Source: Adiantum capillus-veneris (lineage: Eukaryota > Streptophyta > Polypodiopsida > Polypodiales > Pteridaceae). Taken from it: DNA of 62,000 bases. Location: positions 10,878,809 to 10,940,808 of the forward strand of contig CM043959.1 in the NCBI GenBank assembly GCA_014529385.2, given 5' to 3'. A model generated the notes under the pieces. The model worked only from the letters and a program-made list of their open reading frames with translations, searched no databases and was not told the origin of the DNA. The translations under genes and the position numbers were made by a program. Below are positions 31,301 to 41,526 of the stretch, piece by piece (position 1 is the first letter of the stretch; the number at the start of each line of letters is the position of its first letter).

Positions 31301-32665
31301 CTCCTCAGTCACAAGACAAGGCAACTGTGCCCAGACCTGCTCCCTGCATGCATCCTGTCTCTCTAACTCGGGCTCAGCCGACAGTAGCTCACGGTAAAAG
31401 TCAGTAGGAACTGCACGCATATCCTCTGGCTCACAAACAACTGACCCATCGGGTCTCCTCAACTGATTGACCTTGGCATGCGAGTGCCGAGTCCCACTGT
31501 CTCAAAAAAAACACCTGTCACTCTGTCACCCACCTGAGTCCACTGAGATGCCTGTCGGTGGAAGGCAAACTCATGGCGCCTCTCCTCTGTGCAAGCAAGC
31601 TCCTGTCGAGCCTGCTGTAGCTGCTCCTCCAACCATGGACTGTCTGGATGCTGCTCCTGCATCCTCTGTAGTGAAGCAATGCCTCGTCTGAGACGCAGCT
31701 CCTCCTCTCTCGCTGCAGCCCGTCGAGCCAAAGACTCCTGGAGAAAGAAGTGGCTAAGCTGAGCTAGGCCTGAGGCCACTCTGTCTGCAGGTGGAGCCTG
31801 GCTGTCCATGCCCTCTGTCCATAGAGCCTCGACTCTCTCTGAGTGCTGAGTCCAACAAGACCCGCTCTGGGATGCGAAGCATCGTGCTCCCACTCCTCTG
31901 CCTGTCTGCGACTGTGAGGATCACTGGTGCATGGTCCGAGAAGGATGTCCCTGCCAGGATGCCCACTGATCCCCCCAATTCACTGAAGTGGTCACTAGTG
32001 TAGAAGCGATCTATGCGCGATAGATTCACTCCTCCCACTCTGCGGTCTGATCTAGAGAAGGCAAGACTCTCTGGAGGCCTCACAAAGCCAGAATGCTGCC
32101 ATGTATCCGAGACCCTCAACGTCATACAAAACCTCTCCCAAGCTGCTAACTCGACTCCATGCAAAGTAGCATGGCTGCCTCCGATCCTGTCAGAAGGGTC
32201 CTCCAACATGTTGAAGTCCCCTCCTACACACCACTGGTCAACCTGTGGCAAAGACTCAACAATCTGTGACCAAAACTCTGCACGAGCACTCGCCACATTG
32301 GGCGCATAGATGTTCAGGAAACCCACAAGGCTACCCTGAACCTGCATAGTAATCCACTGAGCCCTGCCTGGTACAATAATCCCTCTGCCCACAATGGCCT
32401 GCTGTAATGAGTCCGCAATAGTCATACATACCCCACCCTGGATGCCTCCAGGTCCAAAAGCAGCTGACCAAAAGGTATCATAGCGTCCACGCAAAATCTG
32501 ACCACATCGCCGAATGCGGCTCTCAGACAAATGGTGCTCCTGAAGCATAAGGAGATCAATCTCTCCTCCCACAAGGCAACGCTGAAGCTCCTGACGCAAT
32601 CGGCCCCGCTGTCGCTGAAACTGGGGCCCACCTAGTCCCTGCACGTTCCACGAGACGATCCTCAT
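28317..32665 (-). pseudogene. LineYoung ORF2: endonuclease, reverse transcriptase, zf-RVT
   Basis: Start MRIVSWNVQGLGG (ATG at 32665). An APE-type endonuclease follows: LMLQEHHL, NIYAPN, CVGGDFNML, LSRIDRFY and FSDHAPVIL carry the usual Glu, Asp and His positions. Frame breaks lie near 31820, 31480 and 31000. RT has LIYLIPKEGG, WRPITILNS, GFVKERSILDN, FEKAYDRVDW, SVRQGCPLAPFLF and the catalytic FADD (about 30530). The C-end has a zf-RVT-like CTACD, stop, LVESQRHCLWDCPSAQQVW; the single TAG is at 28873-28875. The stretch 31046-28875 is open for over 700 codons. The enzyme nicks the target and primes cDNA synthesis there. Confidence 0.95.
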
Positions 32666-32708
32666 GGGGAGCGAGAGAGAACAGATGCTACCGCAGTAGC
32701 AAGACGAG

Positions 32709-34556
32709 CTATCTTCGAAGCAGCTTTGATGGGGAGTAATCCGCATCCGAGCGTCCTCTAGATAGGCGAGACTGCAGTGAGTGCCTGGTCCAAGCCCAAG
32801 TAGAGCGAGCCGTGCGTAAAGCAATCTCCTCTGTCCAGGAGTCCTCATGAATGAATACATAGCAAGGCAAACACTGCGTATCAGCAAAAAAGTACACCAC
32901 AATGTGTCTACATCCTGCAGAATCTAGGGGTGTCACCGCAAACTTGGCCAGTGGCCACAAAGTCTGCAGCAAATCTGTAACGCCAAGTTCTCCCATGTGG
33001 TGAGAGAACTCGAGAACCTGTGTATGCAACCATCCCACCACTGAGTCGAGGGACCACTCTGTCTCAGTCCTGCCACATAGGGGGAAGGAGAAACCAACTG
33101 CTGAGTCCAAGGCCTCTGTCCCCCTAGCGGCGAGGAATAAAGCTTGGACTCTGAAGCAGGTTGCCTCGTGGTCTGCTGCGGAATCGCCAAGAAAACGAGT
33201 AAACCCGTAATCAAAGAAATCCCAGCGGCGTCGGAGGTCAAAGCTCGTCAAACCACGAGGGATAGCTGCAAGAGGAGAAGTCTGAATCTGCAGTGGGGGG
33301 CGCATGAAGGGCTGACCCTCTCTCGCTAGGCGACTCGTGGCGAAGGCGCTGCCAAGAGATCTCCTGGCCGCCGGCAAGGGTCCAGTCTCCTGAGCCGACT
33401 TTGGTATTGAAGTAGGAGGAGGGGGAGAAGGGGCTGGGGGGGGCGGGGGAGAGGAGAAGCGGGGTGGGGCGGCAGAGACATGGGGGGGGCGAGGTGGGGA
33501 GTGAGCGGTAGCAGAGGGCGGGGGAGGGCATGAGGAGGAGGAGGGGAGATTGGAAGGCGGAGCGGCTGGCGAGGGTGAAGCGGAGGTGGTGGCTGGCGTA
33601 GGGGGCTCCTCCTGCTCAAGAAGACCAAAGCGGTTCCCCGTGGGAACCCACTGCTGCTGAGTAGGCACCTGGGGGCCACTCTGAGTGCCAGGCTGTCGCT
33701 GTGGCCCCTGGCGTCGACGGCCACGGGCCTGCTGCCACCCCTCCTCCGTTGGAGCCCCAGGCTTGGAGGGTGGCGCTGAATCTGTGCTCTGTGTCGCTGG
33801 CTGTGGCTGCGGCCCAGCCTTGGCAGGCTGGGCTGAGGGTCGTGGTCTCCTCCGTGGACAGGCCTTCGCTAGGTGGCCCATCTGTCTGCAAATGAAGCAC
33901 TGGTTCGGGAAACCCGAGTACTCCACACTCTGTCTAAACCAACCCCCACTCACCCGAGGCAGAAGGATGACCTTCGGGAGCGTGTGGGTATCTCTGACCA
34001 AAACTCGAACTGAAGGGATGCCAGCCGCCTTGGCAGCTACTGATGCTGCCGTACGAGGTGTCTCCAGGGCAGTTCCGATGGCGGAGCCAATCCTGGAGAG
34101 AAGTGGAAGGTACTCCCTCCGTAAACCCGGAAAGCAGACTGAGATGGGGATGTCCGCCTCCTCTACTAGCACATCCGAAGACGGGTCAAAACCATGTCGC
34201 CACTGTCGAAAGTGGGCGCGTGATGCTCGGATGGCCAATGGACTCATAGCTATGACCTTGGAGGCCATCTCGGAAGTCTCGAACTCAATCTGGTAGTACC
34301 CCCGTCCGAGAATCTGGACATCCAAGATCTTGCCCACCTCTGCGAGGAGGCGGGCCTGGAGAAGGTCTCGCAGCTCTCCTCTGCTGGGACGAGTGCCGAG
34401 AACCTTGCAGATGACAGAAGTCGCCTGCAAGCGTTCTACCTCTGTGGCAAGGCTCGCTTGCTCTGCCGGCGTAAGAGCAAGTCGAATGGTGGGCTCAGCG
34501 GGGTCGGGCGAGGGGGCTTCAGGCGAGTCCCTCTGAGGTGAAGCTGGAGCCTCCAT
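32709..34556 (-). CDS. LineYoung ORF1, 615 residues, with zinc knuckle and unusual C-terminal domain
   Basis: Open from ATG 34556 to the stop at 32709. Residues 20-190 form an N-terminal region like DUF4283/RRM proteins of plant LINEs (YYQIEFETSEMASKV, FRQWRHGFDP). A segment LPRVSGGWFRQSVEYSGFPN leads to the CCHC knuckle CFICRQMGHLAKAC at about 220-235. A 170-residue Pro/Ser/Gln-rich linker follows. The last about 190 residues (RRRWDFFDYGFTRFLGD ... HIVVYFFADTQ ... VFIHEDSWTEEIALRTARS) form a compact-looking domain that I do not recognise. It is conserved in LineOld (35106-35610). No break is visible, so this ORF may still encode protein. Confidence 0.85.
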   Translation of the reverse strand: MEAPASPQRDSPEAPSPDPAEPTIRLALTPAEQASLATEVERLQATSVICKVLGTRPSRGELRDLLQARLLAEVGKILDVQILGRGYYQIEFETSEMASKVIAMSPLAIRASRAHFRQWRHGFDPSSDVLVEEADIPISVCFPGLRREYLPLLSRIGSAIGTALETPRTAASVAAKAAGIPSVRVLVRDTHTLPKVILLPRVSGGWFRQSVEYSGFPNQCFICRQMGHLAKACPRRRPRPSAQPAKAGPQPQPATQSTDSAPPSKPGAPTEEGWQQARGRRRQGPQRQPGTQSGPQVPTQQQWVPTGNRFGLLEQEEPPTPATTSASPSPAAPPSNLPSSSSCPPPPSATAHSPPRPPHVSAAPPRFSSPPPPPAPSPPPPTSIPKSAQETGPLPAARRSLGSAFATSRLAREGQPFMRPPLQIQTSPLAAIPRGLTSFDLRRRWDFFDYGFTRFLGDSAADHEATCFRVQALFLAARGTEALDSAVGFSFPLCGRTETEWSLDSVVGWLHTQVLEFSHHMGELGVTDLLQTLWPLAKFAVTPLDSAGCRHIVVYFFADTQCLPCYVFIHEDSWTEEIALRTARSTWAWTRHSLQSRLSRGRSDADYSPSKLLRR

Positions 34557-35013
34557 CTGTGTCTACTGCTGAGTCGAAGAAGCGGGCGGCGAAGAAGAAA
34601 CTTGCAAACAAGTCAGCCAAGCACTTTTCCGAAGAGAAAGTGCTGCCGAGCTGGGTGCAGAGGGCCTTCGGGAGCGAAGAGGATGGGGGGGGGGGGGATG
34701 AGGAGACAGCGAGGGCGAAGAGGGCAGCTGTGCAATGTGCGGGTGCACAAGCAGCAGCGAGCGGGGGGGGATGGAGCGGGGAAGGCAGAGCGAGAGGAGG
34801 GCAGCGGGCTGCGGCAGCTAAGGGGCAGCGCGCAGACAGGGGGGGGCAGCGGGCTGCGGCAGCAGTTGGGGCAGCGCGCGCAGATAGGGGGGGGCAGCGG
34901 GAGGGTTGAGAGGTAGTGCGCAGGGGCTGAAGGGGGTGGGGGGGCAGCGAAGGGGCAGCGGGGGGAGGGAGGGGGGGGGGGGGGGGGGAGGAGAGCGATG
35001 GCGCAACAGCAAA

Positions 35014-35044
<31 letters not shown>

Positions 35045-35089
35045 GAGCAGCAGTAGCGAGCAGCCAAGGCTCAAGTTTTCAATCTTCTT
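34557..35089 (-). other. LineYoung 5' UTR with long G/C homopolymer runs
   Basis: The plus strand has G runs at 34686-34697, 34971-34988 and 35017-35043, which are C runs in the LINE RNA. LineOld has a related C-rich leader at 12110-12340. Apparent ORFs here are compositional and I do not call them. Confidence 0.75.
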
Positions 35090-35105
35090 TGCTCCTCGTG
35101 GACTT

Positions 35106-35610
35106 ATGAGCTTCGACGTTTGTCGTAGGTGGGACTTCTTCGCCTACGACTTCACTAGGTTTCTCTGCGACCCTTCACCAGACTTTGAGGCAGCTTGCTT
35201 TAGAGTCCATGTACTGTTTCTTGCAGCTAGAGGGATAGAGGCCCTGGACACATTGGTTGGCTTCTCTTTTCTCCTATGCAACAGGGACCAGTCTGAGTCT
35301 GGACTCAGTGATGGAGTGGTTGTAGGCACAGGCCCTCGAGTTCTCTCACCACATGAGAGACGTGGGGGTTACAGACCTGGTACAGACTTTGTGGCCGTTG
35401 GCCAAGTTCCTCCAGACTTGGCAAGATGTACACACGTTGTGGTACACTTCTTTCCTGACACGCAGAGCCCACTATGCTATGTAAACATACATGAGGACTC
35501 TTGGACGAAGGAGGTTGCCCTGCGTGCGGCACGCTCTTCTTGGGCCTGGGCCAGATACTCTTTGCAGTCATGCCTATCTAGGGGACGCTCGGATGCGGAT
35601 TATTCCCAAA
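35106..35610 (+). pseudogene. LineOld ORF1, C-terminal domain
   Basis: Follows the right target duplicate of LineYoung and reads GLMSFDVCRRWDFFAYDFTR, then HVLFLAARGIEALDT, HVVVHFFPDTQSPLCYVNIH and RGRSDADYS, matching the LineYoung ORF1 C-terminus nearly end to end. A short gap or shift lies near 35300. The end of ORF1, the spacer and the first about 24 endonuclease codons are missing: DADYS joins to sequence that in LineYoung lies in the endonuclease (CLVGGEIDI), a loss of about 145 bp. Confidence 0.85.
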
Positions 35611-37287
35611 TGCCTTGTGGGCGGAGAGATTGATATTCTTATGCTGCAGGAGCATCATCTTTGTGAGAGCCTCATTAAACGTTGTGGTCAGCTTTTGCAT
35701 GGAGGATATGAGACATTTTGGTTAGTTGCATTTGGACTTGGTGGTATCCAGGGAGGGGTATGTATGACTATTGCGGACTCTTTGGAGAAGGCCATTGTGG
35801 GCAGAGGCATTATTGTGCCTAGCAGGGCTCATTGGATTACTATGTAGGTTCAGGGCTGCCTCTTGGGCTTCCTGAACATCTATGCACCGTGGCAAGTGCA
35901 CGTGCAGAGTTTTGGTCTCACAGTGTAGCATCTCTGCAGCATGCAGAGCAATGGTGCATTGGGGGTGACTTTAACATGCTGGAGGATCCCTCTGACAGGA
36001 TTGGAGGTAGCCATGCTACTGTGCATGGGTTGAGTTGGCAGCTTGGGAGAGGCTATGTATGACTTTGAGGGTTTCAGATGTTTGGCAGCACTCTGGCTTT
36101 GTGAGGCCCCCAGACCACTTGGCCTTCTCTTGCTCGGACCGTAGAGTGGGAGGAGTGAATCTATCTAGGATAGATCGATTTTACGCAAGTGACCACATTT
36201 GTGACTTGGGTGGGTCAGTTTGTATTTTGGTTGGGACATCTTTTTCGGACCATGCACCAGTGATCCTCACTGTGACAGATAGACAGAGGAGGGGGAGCAC
36301 GATGCTACGCACTGCTGAGAGGATCCTTTTGGATTCAGAGCTCAGAGAGCGAGTGGTGGCTCTTTGGACAGAGGGCTTGGACACACAGGACTCTCCTGTT
36401 CACAGAGTGGCCTTTGGACTTGCTAGGGTTAGTCGTTTCTTTCTTCAGGAGTCTACGACTCGTATAGCTGCAGCGAGAGAGGAGTAGTGGCGTTTCGGAC
36501 GCAACGGGGCATTGCTTCCTTGCAGAGGATGCAAGAGAAGCACTAGAGAGTCGAGGAGAGGCGACATGAGTTTGCTTTCCACCGACCGTCTCAGTGGACC
36601 CAGGTAGGTGACAGAGTGACTGGGCGTTCTCTGAGGCAGTGGGACCGCCATGCGCACATTAGTGTCAGTCAATTGAGGAGACCTGGCGGGTCAGTGGCTT
36701 CAGAACCAGAGGATATGCGTGCAGTTGCTACTGACTTTTACCGTGACCTGTTGTCATCAGAGTCTCAGTCAGAGCGTCAGTGGCTTCAGAACCAGAGGAT
36801 ATGCGTGCAGTTGCTACTGACTTTTACCGTGACCTGTTGTCAGCAGAGTCTCAGTTAGAGCGTCAGGATGCATGCAGAGAGCAGGTTTGGGCATAGATGC
36901 CTTGTCTTGTGATTGAGGAGATGCGCCAGAGGCTTGAGCTGCCTCTTCAGTTAGAGGAGCTCCATGAGGCCCTCAGAGCACTTCCCCGAGGTAGTTGCCC
37001 TGGTGAGGATGGTTTGACTCCCAGTTTTATCTTGGAGTACTAGGACTTGCTTGGCTCAGATCTTTGCAGCGCTTTTCAGTACATCTTGCACATAGGAGAG
37101 ATGCTTGACAGTATGAGTGAGGGCTTGATCTACCTCATTCCCAAGGAGGGTGGCTCCTTGCATGAGATTCGGCAGTGACGACCCATCACCATCCTCAACT
37201 CAGTCTACAAAATTCTAGCCAAGGCTCTGAGTTTGAGGATTCAGCCACTTCTTGAGAGCATTATACATGGGACCCAAACATGTTTTG
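35611..37287 (+). pseudogene. LineOld ORF2, endonuclease and start of RT
   Basis: Endonuclease motifs: LMLQEHHLCES, GGIQGGVCMTIADSL, CIGGDFNMLEDP, LSRIDRFYASD and FSDHAPVILTV. The RT region begins at about 36900 (LEELHEALRALPRGSCP, GLIYLIPKEGG, PITILNSVYKILAKAL) and ends at IIHGTQTCFV where GyD is inserted (target TTTTG, 37283-37287). Stops at about 35846, 36486, 36895, 37042 and 37178, plus an 86-bp tandem duplication, inactivate it. The RT frame resumes at 59573. Confidence 0.88.
36691..36862 (+). repeat. 86-bp tandem duplication in LineOld ORF2
   Basis: 36691-36776 is repeated at 36777-36862; both start TCAGTGGCTTCAGAACC and differ at a few bases. It shifts the frame. Confidence 0.93.
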
Positions 37288-37806
37288 TGTCACAAACTGA
37301 TGACGTGGCAGTGCCCACACACACAGACGCATGTCGACGTGGTAGCTGGGTAATGCGCTGGACAGTTGCTGACGTGGCAGGCTGTACGGAAATCTTGCTT
37401 TTTGCGTTGACTTGTTGACGTGGTAGAGTGTACGGATCTTCGCAGATTATGCTGACAGCTTTTGTTGGCAGATTTTTGATAAGTTTAGTTTGGCAGAGTT
37501 GGTTTTTATTCTAAAAGCTTTTGGGGCTTTGCTTTTAGCATCCCTTGTAAACTCTTTATAAGTGGCCTTAGGGGCTCACTCTGCAGAGCATCTGGACGCA
37601 GAGTCTAAGAGTGAGCTCCTACGGCTCAGTTGTACTTTGCACCAAGATTAATATAAAAAGAATACCGAAAGGGGTGCCAGTCTTTGGGGCCAATACCTCT
37701 TGGCACGGAACTATGCCGGGCCATTTTGTCTTTTGTGAACTGTATTGAAGTGAATCTCTGCTTTGTCGTAGTAGAATCTAGACTTGGGGTGTCCAAGTTT
37801 GTTATA
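37288..37806 (+). repeat. GyD 5' LTR
   Basis: 519 bp, TGTCACAAACTGATGACGTG...GTTATA. Four TGACGTGG-like boxes lie in the first 150 bp; the shared block AATACCGAAAGGGGTGCCAG is at about 37661. Confidence 0.92.
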
Positions 37807-37807
37807 G

Positions 37808-37819
37808 TGGTATTAGAAC
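37808..37819 (+). promoter_or_regulatory. Decayed primer-binding site of GyD
   Basis: TGGTATTAGAAC, two changes from TGGTATCAGAGC. Confidence 0.75.
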
Positions 37820-37879
37820 AGAGAAGATTCTTCTTCTACGGAGGATCCGATCCTTTTTGCAACACATGCAGACTTTTGT

Positions 37880-37995
37880 GAAAGAATCTTCGTGTCCTCG
37901 ACCCCGGACTTATTAGCCACTCCCACTCTTTATACATCCCGCATCAGGCACGCTCCCGTCTTCATCGCTCTGTCTTACAGTGCATAAAGCCATAA
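37880..37995 (+). repeat. Leader block shared by GyD, GyA and the leftmost element
   Basis: The segment from ATCTTCGTGTCC to CATAAAGCCATAAAG also occurs at about 197-310 and, more diverged, at 41598-41715. It lies just 3' of the primer-binding site in all three, so it is a conserved 5' leader. Confidence 0.7.
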
Positions 37996-38436
37996 AGAAT
38001 TCCACATTACACATGGGTTCTCGTGGAGAATCTGATAGAGATGATATCTCTGAGTGGGAAGGCAAAGAAAAGTTGAAAATCCGACGCGGGAACTGAAGAA
38101 AAGAATGAAGAGTCGGGCCATTTTTTTTTCGACTGACAAGTTTGCCAGAACGGAATACAAACATCAATTGCAGATTGGCATATGTGTGAAAGATTGATCA
38201 AGTACTCCAGGGACTCGAGATTGGCGAGACACCTGAAGAATTACCCGATTGATAAGATTTACTCGAGATGGCATGTAGCCATGTAGGCAAGCCGAAAGGA
38301 CAGACGAATGCAGAAAAGCAGAACCTGTACTCACAGAAAGACATGGACAAGAACTCTTGAAAAGAAGATGAACCAAAGGATCACTGGAAGATAAATTTGA
38401 GAGTTAACAGAACAGCAGCCGAGTGTGGAAGAAAAG

Positions 38437-38870
38437 GAAAGATGAAAGCAGAATTGGTACCACATTTCGTGGGGCCCAACCCGAATCAGATGAACGAAAG
38501 TACAAAACTTTTCCGTTCTTGGGGCAAAGTGAAAGATAAAGAAGTCCTCATTTTCTTTGATGGAGGAGCCAAGGCCAACTTATTGGTGGCTCGACTTGGA
38601 ATTATGCCCGACAAGCTAAGGCCACAGGCAAAGACAGGTCTAGCGGCACCCGGACGGAATGTTGCCATTACACCGATCATTGGCAAACTTCGTTTGCAAT
38701 GTCAGGGGTGTTTAGGGCATGAGGACTTCTACGTAATACCCTTGGAAGGTTTTGACATCCTCGTAGGAATCCCTTGGTACCACAAGCACAACGCTGTGGT
38801 TGACTATCGGGGTAAGAAAGCAACTTGTGACAAATGCAAGGCAAGAGAGATTGTACTTGATGAAATTCCG
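38437..38870 (+). pseudogene. GyD protease region
   Basis: The open frame matches GyB 21990-22430: GKMKAELVPHFVGPNPNQMN, then VLIFFDGGAKANLL (Asp-Gly-Gly active-site motif), APGRNVAITPII and FDILVGIPWYHKHN. The gag core normally upstream is missing; 37996-38430 contains only scattered gag-like fragments. The protease frame runs into an unrelated insert at about 38871. Confidence 0.8.
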
Positions 38871-38877
38871 TTTCTTT

Positions 38878-39246
38878 ACTACCTTTTCTTTTGTGCTAAT
38901 TTTTCCAATTTAACGCTTCTCTTAGTGCTAGGCTTCATTATGGCTGAGTCTGCCCTTGATCTCCGGAGTCATGACAGAAACTCAGCACGCTGAACTTTGT
39001 GTTGATGTATGCTCATGTGTGTGTGTGTGTGTGGTGTGTGTTGTGTTTGGGAGCATATGTTTGTACCTAGTTCTACACCCACTATAGGGCACTGAGGATG
39101 TTAGTGGGGATGTCGTGGTATTTAGTCAATACTATGCATGATGGAGCTGATGGTTATATTGTCTCGTGGGTGACTACCATGAGTCTATACCTTGCACTTT
39201 CCTTCAAGGGTGAATCTGGGTATATCCTGGATTCATCTAGGTATAT
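38878..39246 (+). repeat. Direct repeat copy 1 (369 bp) in an unidentified insert
   Basis: Begins ACTACCTTTTCTTTTGTGC and ends TTCATCTAGGTATAT; contains a GT microsatellite near 39017. It is nearly identical to 39361-39727. The insert (about 38871-39735) separates the GyD protease from RT and has no relative elsewhere in the window. Confidence 0.92.
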
Positions 39247-39360
39247 TTTTTAGTCGTATAGCGGACATGCAGACCTCACATTGTGAAGTTTTCGTCCGAG
39301 TTACGACCTGTTGATATTGTGCTAATTCTTTCTATCTTTTGTGGTGCGTATGCCCTATCA

Positions 39361-39727
39361 ACTACCTTTTCTTTTGTGCTAATTTTTCCAATTTAACGCT
39401 TCTCTTAGTGCTAGGCTTCATTATGGCTGAGTCTGCCCTTGATCTCCGGAGTCATGACAGAAACTCAGCATGCTGAACTTTGTGTTGATGTATGCTCATG
39501 TGTGTGTGTGTGTGGTGTGTGTTGTGTTTGGGAGCATATGTTTGTACCTAGTTCTACACCCACTATTGGGCACTGACGATGTTAGTGGGGATGTCGTGGT
39601 ATTTAGTCAATACTATGCATGATGGAGCTGATGGTTATATTGTCTCGTGGGTGACTACCATGAGTCTATACCTTGCACTTTCCTTCAAGGGTGAATCTGG
39701 GTATATCCTGGATTCATCTAGGTATAT
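39361..39727 (+). repeat. Direct repeat copy 2 (367 bp)
   Basis: Second copy, separated from the first by 114 bp (39247-39360). It differs by a shorter GT run and a few bases. No TG/CA ends or primer-binding site adjoin, so a miniature LTR element is possible but not shown. Confidence 0.92.
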
Positions 39728-41053
39728 GTATGTTTGACCTACGATAAGATTTTCTGCAATAGGGGCTGATTGTTTCTCTGAAGGCGTATGAAGCGAGTTA
39801 TCTCCTTTACGTCGTGAAGATCACATGATTGATTTGTTGTAGTACACCACGGAACCGGCCACCTTACAGCGTTAGCCGAGGCCAAGATAAAGAAACAATG
39901 AACTAGAACAAATTTCCACATTACGAGGATTGATGATATACTCGACAGACTTCAAATCTGTATTGCTCTTGGAGACGTCTACAAGATAGCTTTCAGGACG
40001 ACTTTTTGGATTTTCAGAGAATATCGATCATTTGTGGGTTTTCCAGACACTGAGGAAGCATAAATTGCTTATACATGTGAAAAAGAGCGAGTTTTTCTTG
40101 CCCGAGATACATTTCTTGGGACACATCGTCTCAACAGAAAGAGTACAGATAGGTCTGGCAAAAAATGACACTATCCGCGATGGGCCTGACTTGAAGAATG
40201 TTCATGAAGTTAGAAGCTGCTTGGGCTTGTCTTCTTACTACCGGTGGTTCATTTGAAAGTTTGCAGAGGTGGCCACCTCTTTGCACATTTTGACTCAGAA
40301 AGGAGTTCTTTTCTCGTGGGGATCGACAGAGGTGATTTCCCTTTAGACACTTAAAGAAAAACTAACTACTGGACTAGTGTTGACTTTGCCGAACTTGCAA
40401 CAGTCATTTGAAGTATATTGTGATGCTTGTGGTCGTAGTGTGGGAGCGGTCTTAATGCAAGAAGACCATGTGATTGCCTATGAAAGCTGATTGTTTTCAA
40501 GGCCAGAATTGAGAAAGACCTTTTGCATGCTCTTACTCAGTGGCGATATTACCTTCTCGGAGCCGATTTTACAGTCTTAACTGATCATCAGATTTTATGC
40601 TACTTTTTGTCACAGAAGCAGCTTTTGAAAAAGAAGATGCGGTGGGCTAATATCTTGTCACAGTTTCACTTCCAGATTGTCCATGTTTAGGGACAAAAAA
40701 AAAACTTAGTGGCAGATGCTTTGTCTCGGAAGCCGTTAGTCTTGGCTATTTTCGCGATTCATCATAGAAGCTTCAAGGACATGGTCGATCAGTATGCCAC
40801 GGATCCGGATTTTTTCGATGTAGTCACTCGAATACAGAATGGGGAGAAAGTAGCTGGATATTCCATACGGGATGGCTACTTGATGAAGAAAACGATGTTG
40901 TGCGTCACACAGCCGTTGAGGAAAAAGGTTTTGACTGAGTGCCATTGTCCACCTTTTACGAGTCACTGCGGCATCAACACCACCTTGAAAGGTGTGGAGT
41001 GTTACTTCTTTTGGTTGAGACTGAAGAAAGATGTGGACGACTTTGTACGTAGT
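39728..41053 (+). pseudogene. GyD RT, RNase H and integrase start (decayed)
   Basis: Homologous to GyB pol with many stops. The RT segment between FREYRSFVG and the KHKLLIHVKKSEFFLPE part lacks the catalytic FFDD block. RNase H pieces (FEVYCDACGRSVGAVL) and YFLSQKQLL-like pieces follow. 40709-41050 is open again: ADALSRKPLVL, GYLMKKTMLCVTQPL, HCGINTTLKGVECYFFW, then DDFVRS. At 41053 it breaks off inside the integrase zinc domain and joins the truncated GyA LTR. Confidence 0.85.
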
Positions 41054-41513
41054 TGGCAGATTTTTCGAAAATCACACTGGTTGATGATGTGGCAGAACTG
41101 TACGGATTTTCTCTTTTCACGCTACGGGTGTTGACGTGGCAGGATTGTACGGAATTTCGTAAATTGCACTGGCAGCTTTTTGGCTTTGCTTTTGGACCAG
41201 ATGCTTTTGAGTTTGAAGGCTTTTCACTGTAATTGCTTTTTAGGCCTAGGGCCCTAAATATGAGGTTAGGGCTCATTCTCTGACATGCTTCCTGGAGGTG
41301 CTGCAGAGCTTGGAGTACGAGCTTGTAGTGTGTTGATGCAATGTAAAGAAATACCGAAAGGGGCACCAAGGTTTGGGGCCAATACTCTCTGGGGTTGAAC
41401 CCGCCACTCCGTGTTGTGTGTCGTCTCTCTCTTTCAGTTCAGTTGTTATTGAAGTGCTAAAAGTCTGTTCAGTCTGTTCTTTTCTATTGGCACGTGGTGC
41501 CCGTCTTGTGATA
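41054..41513 (+). repeat. GyA 5' LTR, 5'-truncated
   Basis: Matches 56608-57070 from TGGCAGATTT to the LTR end. Joined at 41053/41054 to GyD integrase with short shared sequence (ttggcag), which suggests a deletion by microhomology. Confidence 0.85.
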
Positions 41514-41514
41514 G

Positions 41515-41526
41515 TGGTATCAGAGC
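41515..41526 (+). promoter_or_regulatory. Primer-binding site of GyA
   Basis: TGGTATCAGAGC. Confidence 0.93.

Larger units (their letters stand above)
28171..35089 (-). mobile_element. LineYoung: near full-length plant LINE
   Basis: Bounded by the 16-bp target duplication TGCTCCTCGTGGACTT at 28155-28170 and 35090-35105. A poly(T) at 28171-28183 on the plus strand is the poly(A) tail of the minus-strand element. The order on the minus strand is a C-rich 5' UTR (35089-34557), ORF1 (34556-32709), a 43-bp spacer, ORF2 (32665-28317) and a short 3' UTR. ORF1 is open; ORF2 has about four frameshifts and one stop. At about 6.9 kb the length and layout fit a complete element of the plant L1-like type. 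Confidence 0.95.

Noticed and set aside
34538-35074. Several long Pro-, Arg- or Gly-rich frames on both strands
   Set aside because: They follow G/C homopolymers in the LINE 5' UTR, overlap in several frames and have no counterpart conserved as protein in LineOld.
38878-39727. Firm call of a TRIM (miniature LTR element)
   Set aside because: No TG/CA ends, primer-binding site, polypurine tract or target duplication could be found, so it is kept only as an unidentified insert.
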